A DNA stretch of 64,000 nt, taken from Isoetes taiwanensis. Taxonomy: Eukaryota > Streptophyta > Lycopodiopsida > Isoetales > Isoetaceae. This document shows, one piece after another, positions 20,205 to 30,370 of the stretch. Under the pieces are notes generated by a model. The model did no database searches and was not told the DNA's origin. It worked only from the letters and a program-made list of their open reading frames with translations. Position 1 is the stretch's first letter. Each line of letters starts with the position of its first letter. The translations under genes were made by a program, and so were the position numbers. The stretch lies in contig JAJEKV010000071.1 in NCBI GenBank assembly GCA_021234155.1, positions 560,001 to 624,000 of the forward strand, given 5' to 3'.

Positions 20205-23119
20205 TCAACCCCAATCACAGATTCTCACAGATACCAAAACATTCTTAGTAGGAAGCGGTTTATACTTATTGTGGCAGCACCGGATTAGTTCATAATATTG
20301 TCCTTCAATGACACTAGTGCCCAGAGTATTCATTTCCATAGTCATCAATTGAATCTTCTTCCAATGCATGTTTTTCCCTGGTGCACATGAGTACATAGTA
20401 TGAAACACCTTCCACATTGTCTATGCTGCAAAAGACACAAATACATCTGAAACTTCTACAGTGTCATCTAAACCAGCCTCGTCTTCTGCATACAAAACAT
20501 CCACATCATTTTCAGCTTCACCACGAGAGGCAATATGATCTGTGGGCTCCAAACTTTTTAGAGACCATTCTCCACAATGTTTAATGTTCTCACAATTCAA
20601 CCAATTGAAGTTCATGCAAGCATCACAAAAGCGAGAGTGGTGCGATAGCAACTTTGTTGGATCTGGCTGGGTTTATAGTTGACCGCGGAATGTATCTGCC
20701 GAGTACCGTAAAGTCTTGCAATTGAATGCTTGTTGCCTGTTCACATCATCCGTTTTCCAACCTCCCAAAACACCCTTTCACAATCCGGATTCCTTGGCCC
20801 TTAAAACGCATTGCCGTTCTTTTTGCCTTTGGGCATGCCATTTTGTTTTCTCTGCTCGCTCTCAAGCCACAACTTTGCTATACCAAGCCTCGCCTCATGT
20901 GTGCCTTTCCCATGGCCAGATCCAAAGAAATTCCATATCACTCGAATTTTATTTTCAACATGGTATCTACAGATTCCATACCATGCCCATGCAGATTTGA
21001 ATTGAGATGCACAACACACATAATAAAGGTTTATGTGTCCACCTCCATTATTCTTAAGCCCATGTTGCACAAAATGAGTGTCATGCTTCCTGTCATCTAA
21101 AACATAGAAATGCACTGTTTTTTTAAGCTTACCTTCTATTTTCATCATTGAAATATGGACCAAAATACTAATTTGATCAGGATTCCAATGCTCGGATTGC
21201 ACTTCTGTCCCTGGTTTCAATGTGTAGTTCTCTGCAAAGTCAACAACGGACAACACACTATTATCCAGGAGTTTCTCAACACATCTTTTTTAAACTGCTT
21301 TGCTCTGCCCGGTTGTCTTTGTAAAGTTATGATCTATAAATTTAGCAAGCTGATTTTTCATGTTCTTTAACAAAACAGATGCTTTGTCATTCGATCAACT
21401 AATCTAAGCCTTCGGATGTACCTTTTTGGATGGCTCATTGACATATGCATATACTTGCCATCCACATTCTAAATTCCATCTTCCTCGTTTGGACCGGATG
21501 CCTAATTTTTCACTCCACATTCATCACATTCACCTTTGATGCATTTTAGTTTATGCCATTCATCCGTCACATATTTCTAAAACCGTTGACCTCCACAAGA
21601 TACTAACATTATCAAAAGTCTTCTTGTTTGCTTGACATACTCCATTGTTTTCTTTGGGATGCCTGAGACACCGCAGCGAGCAAGTGCAATTAACATGTAG
21701 GGATCTCCTCATATCATTGAAGGCCTTTTACATGACCGCTTGCTCATGTTTGACACAACAACATGTGTTTCTCTCCTTCAATTTCCTTATGCAATCAGGT
21801 TTTGGATATCAAACCGTCGGCGAAGTTTGGTATCGGGATTCCGATATACAAACCGCTGATAAAGCTTCGGGCCGCAATAACAAAAGCATTAAAGACCATG
21901 TTAGCAAAATGATGTCGGCAATCAGATGCCAAAAAGAGTATTGAACTATACTATTGTACATTTAATGTATGTTCTATGTACATAAAATGTTCATCCAACA
22001 GTTCCACTGATCTGTTACTGTACATCTAATGTACATCAGTACATCTAATGTACAGCCAACAGTTCCACTGATCTGTTACTGTACATCCAATGTACATCTA
22101 ATGTACATCTAATTAATGTTCCAAAATTAGTACATCACATTAATGTTACAATATTAGTACAACTAATGTACATATGTATGATTTGTTTGGCTTCATTACC
22201 TGAAAGTACACTAAAATGTAAAATGATGTAATTTTGATATTCAAGTACATGTGACATGTAAGTGTTAATGGATGTACAACTAAAAAGTACCTAATAGCAC
22301 ATCACTGCAAGATTTCTGCTACTATGTAAACAATGTAAAAATGTAAACAATGTAAAATGCAATACATTTCATGAAAACCATGTGTATTCATTAACAAGTC
22401 ACTCGGAACAGAACTAGAATGTACAGAAGAAAGTCATGAAAGAATTTTGGAAGAAAACATAATCTCCAAAACTGAATTGATTCAATTACAAGAGCAAACC
22501 TGTGAGATATCAAGGTATTGTATTGCTTGTGTTCTCCTCTTCATGACATCTCTAACCTTTGGTGAAACTTTGGTATTATCAAGCCAAAATTCATGAACCT
22601 GACATTTGATTGAATCATCGATTCTATTTGATCTTGGCATCCTACCTGCCAAAGCCCATACATTTGCTCCACTTAATGACATTATCTTCCTTCTTGCTGC
22701 AGCTTTGGATAAATTTCTTGGTTGTATCTTTAGCAATTTTGAAGAAACATTCTTGTTTATATCTCCCTTTTTTTCCAACAATCATTGATAACAGTGAATG
22801 TTTTGCAGCCAATTTATCTTTGCTATTAGCAGACTTTACTTCTTGAAGCCCATCTTTCAAGTTTCTGATCATTGATTTCATAACAATAACTTCGGAAGGA
22901 TTTCCAATTACAGGTTCGAAAAAAGAAAAAAGCCTGTCATCTTGCAACAAACGAGCACAAAAAACTAATCTTTGATCTGGACGAAGCGTTTGCCAGCAAC
23001 TGAGGATGCAACACCGATCTGTCAACACGCTGCTTTATTTGTTTTGTGGCATAACACTGGCCAATGTCAGCATACTTGCGCTTAGAACCATCACTTCCAT
23101 TGGAATTCTCACTCTCCAT
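20205..23119 (-). pseudogene. DDE-like transposase gene of the 9.6-kb transposon
   Basis: Reading right to left, the start is at 23119 ('MESENSNGSDGSKRKYADIG'). A shift then leads to 'CWQTLRPDQRLVFCARLLQD' (23010-22790). A 1-base slip at an A7 run near 22775 leads into 'LSGANVWALAG' and 'VHEFWLDNTKVSPKVRDVMK', up to a donor CAG|GTTTGC near 22497. After a TGTACAT-rich intron come Cys motifs including 'KLKCIKGECDECG' (about 21530), then the core at 21256-20801: 'SVVDFAENY', 'EVQSEHWNPDQ', 'DRKHDTHFVQHGL', 'CCASQFKSAWAW' and 'WNFFGSGHGKG'. The tail shows 'SRFCDACMNFNWLNCENIKH', a zinc-like motif. This layout matches a transposase-like family common as unnamed proteins in animals and plants. Asp in DFAENY is a likely catalytic residue; the second expected Asp reads Cys here. 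Exact superfamily unproven. Confidence 0.65.
21953..22300. repeat. TGTACAT cluster, third, in a transposase intron
   Basis: It is dense in TGTACATCTAATG-type words. It includes a direct repeat of about 45 bp (ACAGTTCCACTGATCTGTTAC... at about 21998 and 22053). No coding frame is supported. Confidence 0.75.
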
Positions 23120-23405
23120 GAACAGATTGAAATTGATTTGTATTTCTTGTAGATTCAATTGGCATGTGTTTGCTTCTGGAATTCGTTCGGTGTTCGTCCT
23201 GTGAAAGTCGGAAAGGGAGGGACGGATCCATTCGAATTGGTTCGGTGGTTCGGTGGTTAACCAAGAATTTCGGGGGCACTGTCAGGGATGATCTTGCAAT
23301 CATTGCAAACCTGACACAAAACGACAAACCAGAGTATCTTGATGTACATCTAAAATGTGCCCCAAAAAAGCACAAATTCGTCCTTCAATTCAGTACGATG
23401 TACGT

Positions 23406-23427
23406 ACACCCTTTCATGCTTTTACCC
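23406..23427 (-). repeat. Right terminal inverted repeat of the 9.6-kb transposon
   Basis: It is the exact reverse complement of 13837-13858 and is followed by the ACCC target duplication. Confidence 0.9.
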
Positions 23428-23632
23428 ACCCTTGCACAACCAAACGTTCAGAGGCCAGTCTCCAAACATACCCTTGCGCAATTACGAACATGCAATACAA
23501 ACCTTAGACCGCAAACTCGAAATGCCACGCCAAACCTTCAAATTGAAATAGCATGTTGCTACAATACAACATTGACAGACATCATGAGTGCAATCAGAAA
23601 AATCAATGGAACAATAGACTCTAACTCAAATT

Positions 23633-23700
23633 TAACCGACCAACTAAAACTCTAGAAACAACGACCAACTAAAACTCTAGAAACAACGACCAACTAAATT
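23633..23700. repeat. 25-bp tandem repeat, about 2.6 copies
   Basis: The unit CGACCAACTAAAACTCTAGA + AACAA repeats head to tail, the last copy partial. It lies in the AC-rich flank between the 9.6-kb transposon and the family A LTR (23428-23795). I see no gene there. Confidence 0.85.
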
Positions 23701-23795
23701 ATAGAGACAAAGTGAGAAGTACAATCTTGGAGTAATTGTGGCAAACTATGAACGAGTAAAATCTCGAGACTACTAATAGGCCTATCGAACAAGAC

Positions 23796-25713
23796 TGTGA
23801 CGTCCCCTACTCATATACGGTGCACTCACCATATACAAACAGGAGTTCATCCCCCATACCAGCTCCATGCTAATATAGGGCCCTCCACGTGTCACTGCAA
23901 CCTTGATGAGTTCCAGTGGGAAGAATGAAGGGGTCATTTTACCCTGTCTCCCTTCAGGGCCTACCTAGCTGCGGAAGCGTAAATATACATGTCAGTAGTA
24001 CATACATCAACATCACATGACCATCACGAAGGATGGCTCATCACATATCTGCATAGACAGAGATCAGTACATCACATATGGACATCCTACCCAAGGCTCA
24101 GACTCAGGGGATGGACTGATAGGCTTGGGTCTCCAGAGGTCAAGCAGACAGAATTCATGGCAATGGATTTGGCTGGCATAAGAACATGGCTTAGGGTAGT
24201 CCACTCCATCCGCCCCTCCTGTGCATGCTTTGCAGAGTAGGTTGAAAAGTGTTGGGACCCGACTGTAGCCCGCCGGATGCATAGCTAAAGGGGCTATTCC
24301 TGGGTTGCATCTCCCCAGTTCCGATGGGGCAGGTAGGGATTGCTCCCACCGGAGGTTAGCATGCTGACTCAAGGTGACTAGAGGGCCACTGCCCGTACTC
24401 AACTGAACTCCATGGAAGGTGTCCACCACCCCAAGAGTGTCAAACCCAATGCAAAGCCCGCACGCAGTGGCAGAGCATCAGGTCTAGTCACTATAGTCCC
24501 CGATAGGCTTTACTACCAGAGGGACGTGATCATGAGTCAGGACATGTACCTCCTTGTAAGCCAGTCTGGCCCCTTCACCCACAACCAGGTGTGGTTCTTG
24601 TACACAGGCCGAATCTACAGTGCACTAAAGAGGCTAGCTAGGAGCATCAACTACTAGGCTTTAAGGTCTCTACCCCCCTTCCCAATACAATGAGTCCACA
24701 GAGATGCATCATCACATACATATCACAGAAGAACTATAGAACAAGATTTAATCTAAATCACAGAGTTAGGTTCTTTAGCTATGGCTCGATATCTAGAGAT
24801 CTAGATGGCTGCTATGGGCAAATCAATAGGCTAAACCTACTTATTCTATGTCTGGGAGGCGGTTTAGACTATTGATTTGGCAAAATACCTGATCCCTGGC
24901 TTGCTCCTCCTGCTCTAAACGCATCCATGCTGCCGAACTACTTGAAGATGAAGCTAGAAAGGGAAACTGATGAGCTAGTCTGCTCAGACAGACTTTGGGA
25001 GGCGAGATTGGCTCTTGAAGCAAGCAAAACAGAGCCCTAGAAGGCTGTGGATGAAAATGGAAAGTTAGGGTTTCCTATGCTTATATAGACTAAGGGGTAA
25101 AAGCATGTTAGGGTGTGCCTTAAAAAGTATCATTTAGGGACTAAAAAGGTACCCAAAAAGGTAGCCAGCTCTAGGTACTGGGTACCTGTGTAAGATCTCA
25201 ATAGAAGCTACGTTTTAGAATTGTTGTATTTATTTTGGCCTCCAATAGCATTACCTTTATCTTAACGTTGAATATTAACATGACATTGACTTTTATTTTA
25301 GATTTTTGAGTTAGTTTTAATGAAAAGAAAATTAAAAAAGTACCCAATTCTAAAGTACCTAGTGTATGTACTTTTGCAGGTTCCAAAAGTGGTACACCCT
25401 AACATGCTTTCACCCTAAGGGTTAGGGCTAGGGTTTCCTATTATCCCTTTAAGCATGTGGGATAATTGGATGTGGCCCACTTGCCTTTATTAACTAGGTG
25501 GCATAAAGTGTACACATGGGAATGTGTACACATGGATAAATGTGCACATGAGTAAATGTGCACATAAATAAATGTACACACCTTGCAAGTTGCCCCCTAG
25601 GGTGCTACTTGCTTGGCTACACGTCGACGTACATGTCAATCGGGATGGCGTGTACGCGTGACGAGGCAGTACAGTATACGTCCTGGGACCGTATACTGTG
25701 CTGGAACGTCACA
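23796..25713 (-). repeat. 3' LTR of gypsy A
   Basis: On the plus strand it reads TGTGACGT...ACGTCACA. It is 1918 bp long, including a 321-bp MITE at 25095-25415. It is homologous to 62764-64000 (same orientation) and 30-1578 (opposite). Open frames in it are not genes. Confidence 0.9.
25091..25419. mobile_element. MITE sharing termini with the 9.6-kb transposon
   Basis: The element is 25095-25415 (321 bp). TAAG at 25091-25094 and 25416-25419 is a 4-bp duplication. The left end is GGGTAAAAGCATGTTAGGGT. The right end, inverted, is GGGTGAAAGCATGTTAGGGT. Against the big transposon's terminus the left end has two mismatches in 22. The family A LTR at 30-1578 has no insert at the matching place (about 310-340). 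It is a likely internally deleted or parasitic partner of the big element. Confidence 0.85.
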
Positions 25714-25725
25714 TTCTCCCCACCT
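25714..25725 (-). other. Polypurine tract of gypsy A
   Basis: TTCTCCCCACCT on the plus strand is AGGTGGGGAGAA on the coding strand, identical to 18-29. Confidence 0.85.
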
Positions 25726-28700
25726 TAAAATGATGCTGTCCGCAGTATCGAGGTTCTCCCCACCTTGGGATATTCCTGTCCTGCAACCAACTTGATGCAT
25801 ACAATTATTATTATAGTTACACAATTATTAGAATTACTCTAAGGTAATGTTTAAGACATTACTGTACTATTTCATTATCCAATTAACTTATCACTTCATA
25901 ACTTAATCAACGCAAGGTAATTACTAACCTTACTTAATACAACATTTAAGTTTATCAAAGTTTATCAATTTCATACAAAATTTACACTTCCAAGGTACTC
26001 TTCATCCCTTGCAACACGTTATAACAAAATTTGTGTTGCAAGTCTTTGCACCTTGAAATCCTGCATTAATTTTACAATATCTATAATTACATACTTACTA
26101 GCTTACACAAGATTTAAGCCATTAGTTTCAATGGTAGAAATCACAACTATTTATACAAGTGCTCGTGATGCGACTCCCCGCCGGTTCTTCGTTCTCATTG
26201 GCCTCCTGGATTCACACCACGCTAGAATATTAATTTAAAGTTGGTTATATGGGAACCACCCCATCTATCTACATGAATGCATGACTAATCTCCCAGCGTA
26301 GGAAGAGGATGCTTCTTCCATCGTGGCCGTGGAGACAGCACCCTATAATGCCTATACCTCGCACTCGATCATGGCCCGTGAGGGTTTAAGCGTAAGGGTC
26401 GTTTAAGACGATCCTATCATAGCCCATGATTGGGTGCTACCTTATGCATGACCTCCCCGATCATGCATACCCCTAGTGCAGCATGGCCCAAAGGGGTTTA
26501 AGCTAGAGAACATCCCTGATGATCTCATCCTCGCCCATGTTCACTTCTACCTTTAATCGCATGTCCTTCCCCTATGGACATGCTTACATTACGGTGCAAC
26601 ATTGCCCATGTTCACCATTTGCCTAACTAATTCAAGCAAAACCGCGGTCATGCCTACAATGACATTACACCACGTCCTAGAGATCACCGTAGTGGTCCCA
26701 TCATCAGTAATTACGCATGCAACCCATACCTAGCATAGGCTGCATGCGTAGATTAGTCTTAACTACACATGAAATTATTCTAGACATAAATCGACATGCC
26801 TGAGCCGATTACTTCGGAGATGACCTTGCCGAGCATATCTGCATATCTGACCTTGTCGATGCAGAGCTTGTCGCTATGCTCTTCTGCCGGCCTCTTGCTG
26901 CTAGAGGATGTCTTCGTACTTCCTCCACTAACTATTGCATGTCGGCTAGCATCCGTTAACGTCTTAAGTAAATATTACAGTCTTGGACCCCTGCATGATC
27001 CTGCTGTACTTCCCTTAATGCATGCAATTATATTAATTACCTTACGGTAATATTTTTATATTAACATTATAGTAGTATTGGATATGTTGCTTCCAATAGT
27101 ACAATTATATTTACTCTAAGCTTTACAATATTTAACGACTTTTAGATCGCGATTATTTAAACAATAACCCTGATTTAGACCTATTGTTACATAGACAAGG
27201 ATTTAATTATCATACACAAGAATTAGATGTGCTTCTTATTCTCTTCCTTGGGTCCTGCATTACCCTTGGAAGTATATCCCTAAGATGCACTTAAGTATAT
27301 CTGAATTCTATTTTCTATTTATATTTATAAGGACCCCGAGGTCATATAGCTATCCTTGGAAGGAATTGCATCCTTGCGAAGGATTAATTAACATGCTGCC
27401 TCACATTATCGTTGTTATTTAACTTATTTCCCTATGATACATATACGTACGGCAAATTCGATACAGTTATTAGGATCTATATTTAACTTATCAATAAGAC
27501 ACATTAAAGCTTATAATACATGCACACACCTTACCTAAGGCTAGAACGCATCCACACATTGAGCCGGCGTGGAGTAATTTGGAGATGACTTGGTCGTTGC
27601 ATTGCTCCCATAGTTTTGCTCCACTTCATTGGTGTAGTTAGCTACTACGTCAGTCTCGCACGTTGAAGGCCTCCTGTGCACTAAGGTATCTATCTATCTT
27701 ACGCTCTATTCGCTTCGGCCATGCGCTCTATTCTCTATGGGTCAGTCAATTCGATGGCCCCTTCAATCCCTAAGATGCAAGTACGTTCAATCATAAGATT
27801 GAGCCTCCCCACTTTCTTCGAAAAGAAAATGGTCCTGCACCACACAACGTCATATCTATTCTCTCCGCTTAAGAGGTTATACACTTCTTACTTAATTTAC
27901 TAGCCTTAGCTAACATATATAACCATCTAAGATGGATGCACATATTATGGGTTACCTACTTAGTTAGAACGATTCTAAACCACAAGGTTTTGTCATCATA
28001 ACAATTCCTTTTGTCTCAAAAGACTATTTGATTACTATAATTCTTATTTTAGATGTACCTTGCATGTACTATTCTTTTATATTCTAGAGATTCCCCCTTT
28101 CTTCGTTATTTAAACTCTTGGAATATTCCTACCAATCGAATTGATGCCATCGTAACAAGTTGGCCGGACTTGTTAGATTACTTTTTTTCTTTCGGTTGGA
28201 TTATTCTTTGGAGGTACTAGATTTATACATGGTCAACAATTATCCTAGTAATGAATCCTTCTTAGCGAGGAGATCAATCTCACCAAGCAGTTTCAATATG
28301 TTGGATGTCTGTTAACAATCGTGTATAATTTTAGTTACTCCTATGCATTTCCTTCCCAATCCTTGACGCTTAGCTCAATATTGGGGCAATCCTTTCAGCG
28401 AGAATATCTGGAAATGCCTTCTAATCCCAATATGGATGTTACCATCCATACATTTAACCTATTAGGCCCCATGGCCTTAGATCCTCGAGCTTGCTAGAAG
28501 CTCATCCACTCGTTGCTTGCTTGAAGCAGCAAGGTAACGTTCTTTCGAGTCGCTCAATACTTTGGTCTCCTTGACGGTGGATCCTCCTTGATGTAGAGGT
28601 TGACTTTGTTCGTTAGAAGCCTCTCATTGCTGGTGGCTTTGATCGTGTAGTTGATCACTTGAAATCTTCCATGCCGCTTTTCAAAAGTCTGAAGGTGGCG

Positions 28701-29876
28701 CCGTTGAAAAAGATCTTTCATCTTGAACTCTTTGTCTTCGCAGCTAAAGGACGACTCTGGATCCGATATTGTTTCTTCGACTCCATCGACGTCTCATACG
28801 TCGAGTCCTCCTGTCGCTATTGTGTTGCCCGAAGTGTGTTGAGGATGTTGATTGCTTCACCCCTGCAAATTGCCTGACATCTCTTCCTTTTATCTGTTAC
28901 GCTATGGGAGGGAAGGAATAACAAGGGAACTATACATGCAAAGCATATAGCTTACATAATTACAATTACTACTAGAGCTATTAGGTCCCCTTGTGCCTCC
29001 CTTCGAGTTGCACACCTACTCCTTGGCAATGTCATCGGTGTTGCTCCCGGTGCAATGGTGTTTGGTGTTCCTCCCGGTGCAATGGTGTTGATGATCTATA
29101 TCCTCCTATTTGTACGTCAGCTCATACTCCGGGGTAAGTTGTTGATATACTTGGGCCCTCCGGTGTTTGTCGGCTATGGCACAACACGCTTTGCATCACA
29201 TTCTAACTAAAGGCGTGCTGGTCGTTGATGCTTCGACATTTCGGTCTGCTTCCTGATCCTGTTCTTGGGCGGTAATTGTTCCCCCTTCATGATGCTTGAA
29301 GCTATTTGGAGGTGTCTCTTGAGGTTGTGCACGATTCCTTTGGCTATACTCCTCTGGAGTTGTTCTCTTCTGCCGTTGTTCTTTGAATCGTCGATCCTTG
29401 GGTTCACCAAATTGCATGCAAGTCATCGGCTCGACTCGCCTAGTCGCTTCTCCATCGAGCTTCCAATCTTATTTGTTTGATCCCCTCGATCACATGGCTT
29501 GGACGTTGTCACGTTCTACAGTGCAATGCCGTCTTCTTGTCTTGAGGTACCTTCTGGTGACCTTGATTGTGCTTGCAGTTTTGATCCTCATGTTGCCTCT
29601 AGGGAGCTCGTGGAAGAAGTCGGTTGCTAGCACTTCTCCAGCTTTCAGTTCCTTTCCTTTGTCCCTCCATGCATGTCGGTCTCTCTGGCAAGTAAAGCAT
29701 CATGGCTCTCCTCCCTGCTGGCTATGTTGTCGGGATGATGGATCCTTATATCTGCGCGGCTTGACCCTTGAGTTGAAGAAGTACCTACCTTAGATATACT
29801 CTTGTCGTTGAATAGCCTGGCTATTATCTTGAACTCTCTTTTTGCCGAAGGTGCTTCAGTTGCTATCCTTGACTTT
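25726..29876 (-). pseudogene. Decayed gypsy A internal region (3' UTR, pol remnants, Gag knuckle)
   Basis: No long frame survives. The segment at 26330-26560 matches B's 3' region at 45060-45330 (GATCATGGCCC, CCCATGATC, GGTTTAAGCTAG words). The segment at 28140-28480 matches B at 48298-48640 (AGTTGGCCGGACTT, TTCTTAGCGAGG). Near 29690-29735 the minus strand reads CFTCQRDRHAWRD, a retroviral CCHC knuckle whose last Cys is lost. So Gag lies at the right and pol/3' UTR at the left, as expected for a minus-strand gypsy element. RT and integrase could not be read by eye. Confidence 0.6.
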
Positions 29877-30370
29877 CACTACAAGGGATAGTCGACGTCC
29901 AACGACGTCGCGACGTCGAAAAACGCAATGCGTCGTCGGAACATCGATGACAACGTCGTTTCGGCGTCGTTCAACGACGTTTCGGGGCGGCGTGTGGATT
30001 GGCTGCGTGGCATGGTGCTTTGCGCCAAATTTGGCGGAACTGCGTGTCAAAACATGTCGGTGAGCGTCGTTGAGCGGCGTCTCCGCGAAAACGCGTGGCA
30101 CATCCGGCTGCGTGGCTGGCGACATGCCCGGTACGCGCCGCCGTGTTACGCCATCGTCGACATGGCGTCGTTGAGCGGCGACTAAAAAATCGGCGTGACC
30201 CGGTCGGCCATTGGCTTCTTGCGACATGCGGTATACGCCAAAGTGTCTGCCACGTCGACATGGCGTCGTTAAGCGGCGCTGGAATATCGGCGTGGCGGCG
30301 GTTTTTACCGGCGTGGCGGCATCGTCCGCGCCACGCTATTGTCGGCAGGCGCGTAAACAACGTCGTTTAA
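29877..30370. repeat. CACTA left subterminal repeat cluster, CpG-rich
   Basis: About 490 bp is packed with AACGACGT, GGCGTCGTT and CGGCGTGGC words in both orientations. The sequence is strikingly GC- and CpG-rich against AT-rich neighbours. The open frames here (to about 30396) are products of the repeats. In CACTA elements such arrays bind the element-encoded TnpA-type protein. Confidence 0.75.

Larger units (their letters stand above)
13833..23431. mobile_element. 9.6-kb TIR DNA transposon with 4-bp target duplication (Sola-like, unassigned)
   Basis: The element is 13837-23427 (9591 bp). Both ends carry the same 22-bp inverted repeat, beginning GGGTAAAAGCATG and finishing AAAGGGTGT, without a mismatch. 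ACCC at 13833-13836 and 23428-23431 is the target duplication. Joining the flanks rebuilds CAAACAT-ACCC-TTGC, and a sister copy of that sequence lies just outside at about 23465-23480, which confirms the boundaries. Inside are a minus-strand DDE-like transposase gene (20205-23119), a plus-strand Ulp1/FCP1 fusion gene (14094-19345) and TGTACAT-rich clusters. A 4-bp duplication is known for Sola, Ginger and some Academ elements. The Sola-like placement is my inference. Frameshifts in both genes make this copy probably inactive. Confidence 0.85.

Noticed and set aside
13833-23431. Classing the 9.6-kb element as MULE because it carries Ulp1
   Set aside because: The target duplication is 4 bp, not 9-11, and the transposase motifs are not MULE-like.
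23633-23700. CRISPR-like repeats
   Set aside because: The 25-bp units are directly adjacent without spacers, and the setting is a plant nuclear genome.
30-25713. LTRs at 30-1578 and 23796-25713 as the two ends of one element
   Set aside because: They are in opposite orientation, each has a purine tract on its inner side, and they are more diverged than the 23796 and 62764 pair.
29196-29426. Gln/Arg-rich minus-strand frame as a host protein
   Set aside because: It lies next to a degenerate CCHC knuckle in the gypsy A interior and is most likely Gag/pol debris.
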